Part shown: in pieces, positions 18,199 through 26,948 of the stretch
Layout: every line of letters starts with the position of its first letter
Numbering within the stretch: position 1 is the first letter of the stretch
Assembly: GCA_938040735.1 (NCBI GenBank)
Contig: CALHYE010000013.1
Coordinates: 1-64,000, forward strand
DNA length: 64,000 nt
Direction of reading: 5' to 3'
From: an uncultured Bellilinea sp.
GTDB taxonomy: Bacteria > Chloroflexota > Anaerolineae > Anaerolineales > Anaerolineaceae
Made by a program: the position numbers and the translations under genes
The notes under the pieces: generated by a model
What the model was told of the DNA's origin: nothing
The model's database searches: none
Seen by the model: the letters and a program-made list of their open reading frames with translations, nothing else

Positions 18199-18252
18199 AA
18201 AGTTTAGATTTGGTACTTAATTATTCTTTGAGCGGAAAGGAGGTGAAAAATC

Positions 18253-18399
18253 ATGTTGTTCGCTCCCAAAGAAAAAGCCCAGGGTTTGGTTGAGTATGCA
18301 TTAATTCTTGTTCTGGTAGCCGTTGTTGTGATCGTTATTTTGGCACTGCTCGGCCCGGCCATCGGCAACATCTTCTCCAACATTATGAAAGCCATCTAG
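18253..18399 (+). CDS. flp: Flp-type (type IVb) pilin, copy 2
   Basis: A second 48-residue prepilin whose protein differs from copy 1 only at residue 46 (Lys for Asn). The DNA differs by synonymous changes near both ends, while a central stretch of about 50 bases is nearly identical. AAAGGAGGTGA precedes the ATG. It has its own promoter and a following hairpin, so the two pilins form separate transcripts upstream of the assembly genes. Same Ala9/Gln10 cleavage site and EY pair. Confidence 0.93.
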   Translation: MLFAPKEKAQGLVEYALILVLVAVVVIVILALLGPAIGNIFSNIMKAI

Positions 18400-18429
18400 T
18401 ACTTTGCCGCATTTCATTTCAGCCAGTTT

Positions 18430-18463
18430 TGATAAACCCTGCTCGGTCAGGGTTTATCATTTA
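18430..18463 (+). terminator. Terminator or attenuator after the second flp
   Basis: A perfect 12-bp stem (TGATAAACCCTG / CAGGGTTTATCA) with a 6-base loop but only three following T residues; probably partial termination or 3'-end protection. Confidence 0.62.
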
Positions 18464-18515
18464 ATCAGACAATCTGAACTTTCAAAAGTATTAGGAATTT
18501 TGTCATGGATAATCC

Positions 18516-18543
18516 TTGCACATTTTTATTGATATTATATAAT
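18516..18543 (+). promoter_or_regulatory. Promoter of the Tad assembly operon
   Basis: TTGCAC (18516-18521), 16-base spacer, TATAAT (18538-18543), about 125 bases before cpaB. Confidence 0.75.
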
Positions 18544-18667
18544 GGTGGTATAGTCCAATGCTATTTGGTGGTTTTATTGGCATTATTCAGGCTCTAAATT
18601 CCAAACACCCATTCCCAATCGCTTATGCACATTTCAAAATTCATATCTCAACTCAGGAGGAATTTCC

Positions 18668-19762
18668 ATGGCCGCTAAAGGTAAAAGAGGTGGGCAAATC
18701 ATCATCCTGGTGGCTCTAATCTTGATCTTTGCAGTCGGTGCTGTTTATCTGTGGCTGCAAACGCAACAACAACAGAGCGCACAACCCCTTCCCACAGCAG
18801 AACCAGTCAAACAGATGATCCAAATCGTCATCACGACTCAATTCATCGCCCGCGGTGAAGAGATCACCGAAGCCAAAGTGATGATGATTGACTATCCCGC
18901 CGAATCTTATGTTGAAGGTACATTTTTCCGCGACATTCAATCGGTTGTTGGCAGTCGCGCGAGATACGATTTGCCGCAAAGCGTTCCGCTTACCAGGGCA
19001 GTATTGATCGAACCCGCCGGCGGTTCTGTGGCATCGTTTGATGTACCAAAAGATTTTGTCGCCATGCCAATCCCGGCAACCCGCCTAACATCCGTAGATA
19101 AATCGCTTGCGCCCGGCGATCACGTCATGGTGATCGGGTGTATGTTGCTGATAGACGTGGATACCCAGTTCCAATCCAAATTACCCAACGAAGTGGGTGT
19201 AGTGGAAAGACCGGGCGCAGCCGGCGGTGAACAGGGAGGCCCGGAACGGGCTTCGGCCGGCATAATTCCAGCGCCGGATGGGGCAACCGAGGGAAGAGCA
19301 ATATTAGACCCAACCCTCAACCTGCCGCTTTATATCGTCCCCTCTGAATCCCAACGACCAAGACTGGTTTGTCAGACGGTGATTCAAGATGCGGTTGTAC
19401 TGCGAACCGGACAGGAATCCCAACCCCAAGTACAACCCACCCCAATCCCGCAGGAACAACAGCAACAAGGGGCACAGCCAGCCCCTGTTCAGGGAATGGG
19501 TGAACCCTTCCCCATCACCTTGGTTGTCAGTCCGCAGGATGCCGTCGCGTTGAACTATATGCTTCTCAGTGAAGTAACCCTTAATCTCGCTTTGCGTAAT
19601 CCTACCGATACCAAACCAATCGTTACCGATGCCGTCACGCAGCAGTATCTCATGGACCAAAAGAACATTCCGCTTCCTGCCAAATTGCCTTATGCCATTG
19701 AACCACGGGTGGACAAATTAAAAATGCCCGAACTCGGTCCTACCCCTATCCCGGTTCAATAG
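18668..19762 (+). CDS. cpaB: CpaB/RcpC-type pilus assembly protein
   Basis: Tad pilus assembly protein anchored in the cytoplasmic membrane. 364 residues: basic N-terminus, one membrane helix at about 10-30, Q/P-rich spacer, then an SAF domain (ITTQFIARGEEIT at about 54-66, DYPAESYVEG) that may bind peptidoglycan-like sugars, and the RcpC domain (FVAMPIPATRLTSVDKSLAPGDHV). A Pro/Gln-rich insert lies near 255-280 and a Pro-rich tail ends the protein. In diderms CpaB partners the CpaC secretin; no cpaC is present here, consistent with a monoderm envelope. RBS CAGGAGGAA. First gene of the operon. Confidence 0.88.
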   Translation: MAAKGKRGGQIIILVALILIFAVGAVYLWLQTQQQQSAQPLPTAEPVKQMIQIVITTQFIARGEEITEAKVMMIDYPAESYVEGTFFRDIQSVVGSRARYDLPQSVPLTRAVLIEPAGGSVASFDVPKDFVAMPIPATRLTSVDKSLAPGDHVMVIGCMLLIDVDTQFQSKLPNEVGVVERPGAAGGEQGGPERASAGIIPAPDGATEGRAILDPTLNLPLYIVPSESQRPRLVCQTVIQDAVVLRTGQESQPQVQPTPIPQEQQQQGAQPAPVQGMGEPFPITLVVSPQDAVALNYMLLSEVTLNLALRNPTDTKPIVTDAVTQQYLMDQKNIPLPAKLPYAIEPRVDKLKMPELGPTPIPVQ

Positions 19763-19803
19763 AAATGAGACAGGAATAATTACCGGTTTGATGAGGAGAA
19801 TAT

Positions 19804-21045
19804 ATGCCTGATAACGAATTGGTTCGAGTCATTATCGTAGACGACAATAGTGAAACTCGCAAAGTCATCAACGATTTGATCAGGTTCGAAAAGCGCATCG
19901 AGGTAATTGGCTTTGCGGGCAGCGGGGAAGAGGCGATCCGTCTGGCGCAAGAAACCAAACCAGATGTAGCCATCATGGACATCAACATGCCAGACATGGA
20001 TGGAATTACCGCTACCGAAAGGATTCGCAAAAAAGTCCCCTTCACGCGAGTCGTCATTCTTACCGTGCAAAATGACCCGAACTACATGCGTCGGGCAATG
20101 ATAGCCGGCGCAACCGACTTCCTCAGCAAACCGCCCAATCCCGATGACTTAACCACGGCAATCCTTAGAGCCGGAGAAATGGCCGCTGAGGATCGGAAAA
20201 GGGCTGCGGCGGTCTTGCCGGCTTATAACGTGGACACGGCTCAAGCTGGCTCCTCCCCTGTGCTGCAAAAAGGAAAAATCATCACAGTATACAGCCCCAA
20301 GGGAGGAGTCGGCTGCACGACCATTGCCACCAACATGGCAATTGCTCTCAAAAAAGCCGATAACAAAGTGCTGCTTGTTGATGGCGACCTTCAATTTGGC
20401 GACGTGAGCATCTTTCTGAATGAACAGGGACGAAATAGTTTATATGACCTCACCAAACGTGCCGAAGAACTCGACCCCGAAATTGTCGAGGATGTTGTCA
20501 CCACTCACAAAACATCTGGAATCCACGTACTCACTTGCCCACCCAGTCCCGAACTTGCCGAAACCATTACATCTGACCAGTTCAAACTCACATTGCAGTT
20601 TCTTCAACAAATGTACAACTATGTCATCGTGGACACTGCATCGTATTTGACCGAAACGGTTCAGGCGGCGTTAGAGGTTTCCGATTACATTTTATTGGTC
20701 ACAACGCAAGATATTCCTGCATTGCGAAGTTGCAGCGTTTTCCTTTCCATAGCCAATGAGTCAAAGATCATTGACCGGGTTCTTTTTATCCTCAATCGTT
20801 TCGATAATCGCTTAAAATTAACCGCAGAAACCATCAGTGAAAGGCTTCACCATCCGGTCATTTGCTCGATAGTTCTGGATGACAGGAACATACCCTATTC
20901 GGTAAATCGCGGCACACCATTTGTTCTAGAAAACCCAAACTTGCTTGCCAGCCGGAATATCCATAACCTTGTTGACCAAATCCAAAAAAGAATTCAACAA
21001 GATGAAACCATCACTCCCGAAAGAGAAATGGTTGGGAGAAAGTAA
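19804..21045 (+). CDS. cpaE: CpaE-like protein: response-regulator receiver fused to ParA/MinD ATPase
   Basis: 413 residues. Residues 7-125 are a receiver domain with all phosphorylation residues: acidic DD13-14, phospho-acceptor D59 in IMDINMPDMDG, T87 and K109. Residues 157-400 are a deviant Walker-A MinD-type ATPase: KGGVGCTT (166-173), LLVDGDLQFGDVS and VIVDTASYL. CpaE/TadZ proteins place the pilus machine at the pole. In many of them the receiver lacks the aspartate; here it is intact, so control by a histidine kinase is possible. Lies between cpaB and cpaF in the operon. Confidence 0.9.
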   Translation: MPDNELVRVIIVDDNSETRKVINDLIRFEKRIEVIGFAGSGEEAIRLAQETKPDVAIMDINMPDMDGITATERIRKKVPFTRVVILTVQNDPNYMRRAMIAGATDFLSKPPNPDDLTTAILRAGEMAAEDRKRAAAVLPAYNVDTAQAGSSPVLQKGKIITVYSPKGGVGCTTIATNMAIALKKADNKVLLVDGDLQFGDVSIFLNEQGRNSLYDLTKRAEELDPEIVEDVVTTHKTSGIHVLTCPPSPELAETITSDQFKLTLQFLQQMYNYVIVDTASYLTETVQAALEVSDYILLVTTQDIPALRSCSVFLSIANESKIIDRVLFILNRFDNRLKLTAETISERLHHPVICSIVLDDRNIPYSVNRGTPFVLENPNLLASRNIHNLVDQIQKRIQQDETITPEREMVGRK

Positions 21046-21069
21046 AGGTAAATCAGGGGAGATTTAGCC

Positions 21070-22473
21070 ATGTCTATCTTAAAACGAATTCAAGGCGATC
21101 AAACTCCAACTCCGGGTGGAGCAGGAAAAACGCCCGGCGGGACTACTCCTCCTTCATCTGTCCCAACACGGCGGGTAGGCGCTCCATCCATGCCCACCAC
21201 ACAGGATACCTATCAGGATCTCAAAGTACGCGTACAAAATAAATTGCTCTCAAACCTGGATAGCAACATGGATGTCACCCGCACCGCAGAGGTGCGTCGA
21301 ACGATACAGGAACTATTTGAGCAGATCCTGAGCGAGGAAAACATCGTCCTTTCTCGTCCTGAAAAGGCCAGGATGTACGAGCAAATTGCCGCCGAAATCC
21401 TGGGTTTCGGACCGCTCCAGCCTTTACTGGACGATGACAGCATCACGGAAATCATGGTCAACGGAGCGAAAAACGTCTACGTAGAACGACGAGGGAAAAT
21501 TCAACGGGCGCCCATCACGTTTGAAAACAACGAACATGTCATGCGAATTATTGAACGCATCGTCGCTCCTTTGGGCAGGCGCATTGACGAGTCCTCCCCC
21601 TATGTAGATGCCCGTTTGCCAGATGGCTCCCGCGTCAATGCGGTGATTCCTCCGATTTCACTGGTCGGACCGGTTCTCACCATCCGCAAATTTGCCCGTA
21701 ACCCCATCACCGTGGATCAACTGATTCAATTCGGCTCAATCACCCCCGAAGCGATCCAGCTTCTGGATGCCTGCGTTAAGGCGCGTTTGAACATCGTCAT
21801 TTCAGGAGGTACTGGCTCCGGGAAAACCACGCTTCTAAACGTGCTTTCCGGCTTTATCCCCGCCGATGAACGGATTATCACAATCGAAAACGCCGCAGAA
21901 CTTCAGCTTCGCCAGGAGCATGTAGTTACCCTTGAATCCCGTCCCCCCAACATTGAAGGACGCGGGGAGATTACCATCCGCCAATTGGTAATCAACTCGT
22001 TGCGTATGCGCCCTGACCGTATCATTGTGGGTGAGATTCGCGATGAAGCCGCTCTGGATATGCTCCAGGCTATGAACACCGGTCACGACGGTTCAATGAC
22101 CACGCTGCACTCCAACAGCCCGCGTGACACCCTCTCCCGTTTGGAAACAATGGTGATGATGGCCGGCATGGACTTACCCGTTCGCGCCATTCGCGAGCAG
22201 GTTTCGTCTGCTATTGATGTAGTCGTCCATCAAGAACGCCTGAGAGACGGCACTCGCAAGGTAGTGAACATCTGCGAGGTATCCGGCATGGAGGGCGATG
22301 TGATTACCATGACAGATATTTATCAATTTGAACAAGCCGGGTATGAAAACGGCAAAGTCATTGGACGCTTGCGCCCCACCGGCCTGCGCCCGCGATTTTA
22401 CGAAAAAATTGAAGCAGCCGGCATCCATCTTCCACCCTCTCTATGGGGTATGGGAGAATCTCGTAGAAGGTAA
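21070..22473 (+). CDS. cpaF: CpaF/TadA secretion ATPase
   Basis: Hexameric cytoplasmic ATPase powering Tad pilus extension. 467 residues: a 45-residue Gly/Pro/Thr-rich N-terminus, an N-terminal domain ([22 protein letters not shown] about 111-132), Walker A GGTGSGKT (246-253), the Asp box, [15 protein letters not shown] as Walker B region and the His box [25 protein letters not shown]. 24 bases after cpaE. Length and motifs are complete. Confidence 0.95.
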   Translation: MSILKRIQGDQTPTPGGAGKTPGGTTPPSSVPTRRVGAPSMPTTQDTYQDLKVRVQNKLLSNLDSNMDVTRTAEVRRTIQELFEQILSEENIVLSRPEKARMYEQIAAEILGFGPLQPLLDDDSITEIMVNGAKNVYVERRGKIQRAPITFENNEHVMRIIERIVAPLGRRIDESSPYVDARLPDGSRVNAVIPPISLVGPVLTIRKFARNPITVDQLIQFGSITPEAIQLLDACVKARLNIVISGGTGSGKTTLLNVLSGFIPADERIITIENAAELQLRQEHVVTLESRPPNIEGRGEITIRQLVINSLRMRPDRIIVGEIRDEAALDMLQAMNTGHDGSMTTLHSNSPRDTLSRLETMVMMAGMDLPVRAIREQVSSAIDVVVHQERLRDGTRKVVNICEVSGMEGDVITMTDIYQFEQAGYENGKVIGRLRPTGLRPRFYEKIEAAGIHLPPSLWGMGESRRR

Positions 22474-22522
22474 ATTGCTTTAGGCCGATTGGCTAATTTT
22501 TTGCCAGAAAGCAGGTGAACCT

Positions 22523-23494
22523 ATGATTTTCAGCCCTACCATGGTTTTACTGATCGGAGGAGGATTTGCCTTCCTGCTTTTGATTCTCGGAATTGTCGTT
22601 TCAATTACCAGCGAACGCAGCATGGTCGAAGAGCGGCTGGGGCGCTATGTTGAAACCCAACAGCAGGAAATTTTGAGTGAAAAGGGCCGCTCCACCCCCC
22701 TGACCGACTGGTTAAACCGGCGCGTGGAACGCTCTTCTCTGGGAGAACGAATCTCACAGGAACTCAGCCGCGCTGACTTGAAATTGCGGCCGGGCGAATT
22801 CATTGCCTTAATTGTCATCTGCATTATCGTGTCGGCAGGCGTGGGCTATGTCATCGGTCAATACAGTATTGTCACCGCAGTAATTGGGGGAATCATTGGA
22901 GCCTTTTTGCCTCGCTTCTACGTCAAACGACAGCAAAACAAACGGCTCATCCGCTTCAACGAACAGCTTTCGGACATGCTCAACCTGATGGTCAACGGCC
23001 TGCGTGCAGGTTATTCCACCATGCAAGCCATGGAAGCCGTTTCAAAAGAATTACCTCCACCCATCTCGGATGAATTCCACCGCGTGGTTCAGGAAATGCA
23101 GCTGGGTATCACCATGGAAAAAGCGCTGGATAACCTCTTGAAGCGAATTCCATCCGATGACCTTGACTTGGTGATCACCGCGATCAACGTTCAACGAGAG
23201 GTGGGTGGTAATTTAGCCGAGATTTTGGATACAATTTCATTCACCATCCGCGAACGGGTGAGAATTAAAGGCGAGATTCGGGTTCTCACCACACAGGTCA
23301 TGTACTCGGGTAAGTTCCTCTCCTTACTCCCATTATTGCTGATAGCGACCCTGTACCTGCTCAACCGAGACTATATTATGACCTTTTTCAAGCCGGAAAG
23401 TGTCCCATGCGGCTACATCGCTTTGGGTGTGGCAGCCATACTCATTATTTCGGGTTATTTTACAATGACTAAACTCGCCGACATTGAAGTATAG
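22523..23494 (+). CDS. tadB: TadB pilus assembly membrane protein
   Basis: Inner-membrane platform protein of the Tad system, GspF fold. 323 residues with an N-terminal helix (about 8-28), a helix pair near 90-130, a type II secretion F domain (LSDMLNLMVNGLRAGYSTMQAMEAVSKELPPP split at 150-180) and a last helix pair (265-320). The GspF pattern LxxGxSxxxAL is seen as MVNGLRAGYSTMQAM. RBS GCAGGTGA. Followed after 20 bases by tadC; the two probably form a hetero-oligomer. Confidence 0.92.
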   Translation: MIFSPTMVLLIGGGFAFLLLILGIVVSITSERSMVEERLGRYVETQQQEILSEKGRSTPLTDWLNRRVERSSLGERISQELSRADLKLRPGEFIALIVICIIVSAGVGYVIGQYSIVTAVIGGIIGAFLPRFYVKRQQNKRLIRFNEQLSDMLNLMVNGLRAGYSTMQAMEAVSKELPPPISDEFHRVVQEMQLGITMEKALDNLLKRIPSDDLDLVITAINVQREVGGNLAEILDTISFTIRERVRIKGEIRVLTTQVMYSGKFLSLLPLLLIATLYLLNRDYIMTFFKPESVPCGYIALGVAAILIISGYFTMTKLADIEV

Positions 23495-23514
23495 GTCAAA
23501 CTAAGGAGGCTGAT

Positions 23515-24465
23515 ATGTGGATTCTATTCGTTGTCGGTGGTTTGGTAATTCTCGGAGCGGTTATCTTAACCGTCATCGGCCTTCGTAACCCCGAACTGGC
23601 AAACGAACGTGCGCTTCAGGCGCGCCTGGAAGAATTTAGCCGAACCGGCGAACAAGTTGACCTGCGTAAACTGGAACTCTCCCAGCCGTTCACTCAGCGG
23701 GTAATCTACCCTTTGGCTCGTAAAATGGGTGAACTGGCTATTCGTTTCACGCCTCAAAACGCCATCAATTCGATCAACCGCAAGTTGGAACTTGCCGGCA
23801 GCCCGGCTAATATAGATGCTACGATGATCCTTGCCCTTCAGGCGGTTTGCGCGTTCATTTTTGGTGGACTTGTCGTTCTGGTTTTCACCGTCGGAGCAAC
23901 GAAATGGCCCTTCGGCCGGGTGCTGTTGTTTGCGGCTTTGTTTGGCGGCATCGGGTACATGTTTCCCCAATTGTGGCTTTCCAGCAAAATCTCCCGCCGT
24001 CAAAAAGAAATCCGCAAAGCCATGCCGGATGCGCTTGACCTCCTGACAATTTGTGTTGAAGCCGGTTTAGGCTTTGACGCCGCCATGTCGAAAGTAAGCG
24101 AAAAATGGGAATCTCAACTTTCTTTCGCTTTTGCCCGCACCATTCAGGAAATTCAATTGGGTAAAGTCCGCCGCGAAGCCCTGCGGGATATGGCTGAACG
24201 CATCGGCATTCCCGAAATGACCAGTTTTGTAGCCGCAGTCATCCAGTCTGAACAATTGGGTGTCAGTCTGGCAAAAGTTTTGCGTATTCAATCCGATCAA
24301 ATGCGGGTCAAACGCCGCCAACGCGCCGAAGAAGAAGCCCATAAAGCGCCGCTAAAAATGCTGATTCCCATGGCGCTTCTCATCTTTCCCTCTTTGATGA
24401 TCGTTCTGCTCACGCCTGCAGCGCTTCGTTTATTCCAGTCAGCCCTCGGCGGAATGTTTCAATAA
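23515..24465 (+). CDS. tadC: TadC pilus assembly membrane protein
   Basis: Second GspF-fold platform protein. 316 residues: N-terminal helix (2-22), helix pair at about 105-155, F domain (AMPDALDLLTICVEAGLGFDAAMSKVSEKW split at 172-202), then IGIPEMTSFVAAVIQSEQLGVSLAKVLR and a C-terminal helix pair (280-312). AAGGAGG precedes the ATG by 5 bases. Last gene of the visible Tad operon. No pseudopilin (TadE/F), prepilin peptidase or secretin genes are found here, so those parts must lie elsewhere or be absent. Confidence 0.92.
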   Translation: MWILFVVGGLVILGAVILTVIGLRNPELANERALQARLEEFSRTGEQVDLRKLELSQPFTQRVIYPLARKMGELAIRFTPQNAINSINRKLELAGSPANIDATMILALQAVCAFIFGGLVVLVFTVGATKWPFGRVLLFAALFGGIGYMFPQLWLSSKISRRQKEIRKAMPDALDLLTICVEAGLGFDAAMSKVSEKWESQLSFAFARTIQEIQLGKVRREALRDMAERIGIPEMTSFVAAVIQSEQLGVSLAKVLRIQSDQMRVKRRQRAEEEAHKAPLKMLIPMALLIFPSLMIVLLTPAALRLFQSALGGMFQ

Positions 24466-24529
24466 CCGCGATAAAAATTCGGTATTACAACCCGTTTAGG
24501 TACAGGCTCAAAAACAGGCCTGGTAATCC

Positions 24530-25267
24530 ATGCACACCTTGACGAAAGCCTCTCGATTGTTTGCAATCCAAAATTTCTTCTGGATTGCGATGGACTGGCT
24601 TTATCCCCCTTCCTGCGCTGGGTGCGGCAAAAATGGTGAGCGGTTGTGTACCTCTTGCTTGCAACAAATCATACCCATTGACCACCAACGCGCTTGCCCC
24701 CATTGCGACTTGCCGGAGGTTGGTCATCTTTGCCCCGATTGTCAGTCTCAAACCCCGGCTTTTGATCAATTGCGTTCCTTCAGCAAATATGAAGGCATTC
24801 TCCGGCAGAGCATTCATCGGATGAAATACGAGAACGATCTGCCGCTGGCAGACACCCTTTGTCGAATGCTTATCTCTCTCTTCATTCAACAGAATTGGCA
24901 GGTGGATTTGATTTGTCCGGTACCGCTCAGCCCACAGCGGCTGCGACAAAGAGGTTACAATCAATCTGCATTGCTGGCTCAAATCCTTGGCTGGGCAGTT
25001 TCCATACCTTTCAATAACAAAGCCCTGTCTCGTATTCGAGAAACGCGCACTCAGGTGGGATTGAATGCAGAACAAAGGCGCGCGAACGTCCAAGGAGCCT
25101 TCACGGCTCAGTCCAAAATTGTAAAACACAAGACCATTCTTTTGGTTGATGATATTGCCACCACCAGCGCCACACTTTCTGCTTGTGCCGAAGCGCTAAA
25201 AGCCGCTGGAGCCGTAAAAGTATATGCAATCACACTCGCCCGTACTGTTCACCTCGATTCAAGTTGA
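24530..25267 (+). CDS. comF: ComF family protein (phosphoribosyltransferase fold)
   Basis: 245 residues. ComF proteins are linked to DNA uptake and recombination. N-terminal zinc fingers: eight cysteines in four CxxC pairs at C29/C32, C40/C43, C56/C59 and C68/C71. C-terminal PRTase: PVPLSPQRLRQRGYNQSALLA (split at about 126-146), RIRETRTQVGLNAEQRRANVQGAF (split) and the PRPP loop LLVDDIATTSAT near 204-215. The ATG has only a weak ribosome site. It lies 64 bases after tadC; linkage to a type IVb pilus locus is suggestive because ComF acts with pilus-based uptake in other bacteria. Confidence 0.9.
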   Translation: MHTLTKASRLFAIQNFFWIAMDWLYPPSCAGCGKNGERLCTSCLQQIIPIDHQRACPHCDLPEVGHLCPDCQSQTPAFDQLRSFSKYEGILRQSIHRMKYENDLPLADTLCRMLISLFIQQNWQVDLICPVPLSPQRLRQRGYNQSALLAQILGWAVSIPFNNKALSRIRETRTQVGLNAEQRRANVQGAFTAQSKIVKHKTILLVDDIATTSATLSACAEALKAAGAVKVYAITLARTVHLDSS

Positions 25268-25275
25268 GGTATACT
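25248..25275 (+). promoter_or_regulatory. Possible hpf promoter
   Basis: TTCACC, 16 bases, TATACT, at the end of comF and 60 bases before the hpf ATG. Confidence 0.42.
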
Positions 25276-25334
25276 AAGAGAAATCCCGGTATGCCTGTTT
25301 ACCTTACCCCAATCTTACCCCTCAGGAGGAAGGA

Positions 25335-25907
25335 ATGACACCCCAAATTGAAGTATTTACACGTAATCTGGAACTGACCGATCGTCTTCAAGAGTATGTC
25401 ACCAAAAAAGTCTCCAAATTGAATAAATTAATCAATGATGTTGAAGATACCCGGGTAGATCTGTCCTATGTAAAGTCAGCAAGAAGCGCCTCTGACCGGC
25501 AGGTTGCACAAATCACCATTCGCGGTAAGGGTTTTATTTTACGTGCAGAAGAACGGGCGGATGACCTTTTTGCAGCCATTGACGAAGCCGTTGATAAAAT
25601 GCAGCGTCAAATTTCACGGTTTAAGGGGAAACGGCAGCGTGGACGCGGTGACGGCACCCCCGCTTCAGAGGTTGCCCGCGAGCCGGCAGCCGAAGAAACC
25701 TCCACCGATGTGGAGGAAATGCCCATCATTGCCCGTCGCAAAACTTTTTCACTGGTTCCTATGGACGAAATGGAAGCCATTGAGCAGATGAAACTGCTTG
25801 GACATGAAGACTTTTTCGTATTTTATAATGCAAATACCAATGCGATTAATGTCCTGTACACGCGGCGGGATGGCACCTACGGCTTGATCGAACCAAAGTT
25901 GGGTTAA
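25335..25907 (+). CDS. hpf: Long-form ribosome hibernation promoting factor
   Basis: Binds the 30S subunit and pairs ribosomes into inactive 100S dimers in starvation. 190 residues: N-terminal beta-alpha domain 1-105 (IEVFTRNLELTDRLQEYV, KLNKLINDVEDTRVDLSY), a charged linker rich in E, A and R (about 98-130), and the C-terminal dimerisation domain 133-190 (RKTFSLVPMDEMEAIEQMKLLGHEDFFVFYNA split). The extra C-terminal domain identifies the long form found in most bacteria outside the gamma-proteobacteria. RBS AGGAGGAAGGA. Monocistronic, ended by a strong terminator. Confidence 0.95.
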   Translation: MTPQIEVFTRNLELTDRLQEYVTKKVSKLNKLINDVEDTRVDLSYVKSARSASDRQVAQITIRGKGFILRAEERADDLFAAIDEAVDKMQRQISRFKGKRQRGRGDGTPASEVAREPAAEETSTDVEEMPIIARRKTFSLVPMDEMEAIEQMKLLGHEDFFVFYNANTNAINVLYTRRDGTYGLIEPKLG

Positions 25908-25924
25908 TCTCAATCCAAACTGAC

Positions 25925-25960
25925 AAATCACACCCCCATAGAAGGGGTGTGATTTTTTTT
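25925..25960 (+). terminator. Terminator after hpf
   Basis: Perfect 12-bp stem (AAATCACACCCC / GGGGTGTGATTT), 7-base loop, eight T residues. Confidence 0.93.
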
Positions 25961-25962
25961 AC

Positions 25963-25991
25963 TTGCCACTCCTGCTGCTGTGCGCTATAAT
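25963..25991 (+). promoter_or_regulatory. efp promoter
   Basis: TTGCCA (25963-25968), 17-base spacer, TATAAT (25986-25991), starting 2 bases after the hpf terminator. Confidence 0.78.
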
Positions 25992-26032
25992 CTACCCGTT
26001 CTTAATCTATACTGAATACAGGGAAAGATTTT

Positions 26033-26593
26033 ATGATTGACGTCAATGATCTTCGCAAAGGTGTAACTTTCGAACTGGATGGAAACCTCTACAAAGTTCT
26101 TGAGTACAGCCACCACAAACCCGGACGCGGCAATGCCACCATTCGAATCAAAGCCCGCAATTTACGCAGTGGGGCTACGCTCGAAAAGACCTTCACTTCG
26201 GGAGATCGTGTTCCTGAAGCGCGCCTTGAATACCACAATGCCCAATATCTTTACAATGACGGTGAAATTTACTACTTCATGGACACGGAAACCTTTGAGC
26301 AGTACCCCATTCGGGCTGAAATCCTCGGCGATGCGGCAGGTTACCTAAAAGAGGAAATGCCCGTCAAATTGACCTTTTACGGTAGTGAAGCGCTGGATGT
26401 TGAACTTCCTACCACGGTAGATTTGAAAGTTACCTACGCGGAAATTGCTGTACGCGGTGATACCGCAACCGGAGTAACCAAAACCGTCACTGTTGAAACC
26501 GGTATTCAGGTACAGGTACCCAACTTTGTGGAAGAGGGCGATACTATCCGTGTAGATACCCGCACAGGCACTTATGTAACCCGCGTTCAATAA
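26033..26593 (+). CDS. efp: Translation elongation factor P
   Basis: Relieves ribosome stalling at polyproline runs. 186 residues in three beta-barrel domains: KOW-like domain 1 (1-64), OB domain 2 (65-128), OB domain 3 (129-186, ending GTYVTRVQ). The tip of the domain-1 loop reads HHKPGRGNA, with arginine at position 32 where E. coli has the lysine that receives beta-lysine. Arg32 is the residue rhamnosylated by EarP in other lineages; no earP is seen here, so it may be unmodified. RBS AGGGAAAG. Several proteins of this window carry Pro-rich tracts that would need EF-P. Confidence 0.96.
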   Translation: MIDVNDLRKGVTFELDGNLYKVLEYSHHKPGRGNATIRIKARNLRSGATLEKTFTSGDRVPEARLEYHNAQYLYNDGEIYYFMDTETFEQYPIRAEILGDAAGYLKEEMPVKLTFYGSEALDVELPTTVDLKVTYAEIAVRGDTATGVTKTVTVETGIQVQVPNFVEEGDTIRVDTRTGTYVTRVQ

Positions 26594-26609
26594 CAAGGCT
26601 TCGGTTTGA

Positions 26610-26948
26610 ATGAAGACCCCGGCGGGTTTTGAGTGCAGTTATTTTTTCGGCGATTATTATCGAGGACGAAAAAGGGAGGAGTGTCGTCTGATTGGTAATG
26701 CACCTCCTCCCTTCCATTGGACAGCCGATTTATGTAAAACTTGCCCTGTGCCGGGCATTCAAAGAGCCAACGCCTGTCCCTACATGGTTTTGGAAGCTAA
26801 AGTTAACCGTGGATTTTTGGGTATAAACCGGAAAGTAGTCATCAGCGCTTATTGTAATAAGACCTATCAAGTTGTTGCTGAACCGCATGTGGGTTGCGGT
26901 CAATGTCATCCACTTCCACCGCCTTTCATTGAACAAAAACTTCCATGA
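26610..26948 (+). CDS. Small cysteine-rich protein of unknown function
   Basis: 112 residues, eight cysteines at 9, 25, 42, 45, 56, 82, 96 and 99. The strongest motif is LCKTCPVPGIQRANACPYM (41-59), a CxxC pair followed by a third Cys, and a final GCGQCHPLPPP (95-105) with another CxxC. This arrangement could bind two zinc ions or an Fe-S cluster. No signal peptide or membrane helix. 16 bases after efp and overlapping the next gene by 4 bases (ATGA), so it is likely co-transcribed and translationally coupled with the HAD-DinB gene. Not recognised as a named family. Confidence 0.75.
   Translation: MKTPAGFECSYFFGDYYRGRKREECRLIGNAPPPFHWTADLCKTCPVPGIQRANACPYMVLEAKVNRGFLGINRKVVISAYCNKTYQVVAEPHVGCGQCHPLPPPFIEQKLP

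Noticed and set aside
24485-25129. 214-residue minus-strand open frame across comF
   Set aside because: Antisense to comF, which has eight zinc cysteines and the PRPP loop.
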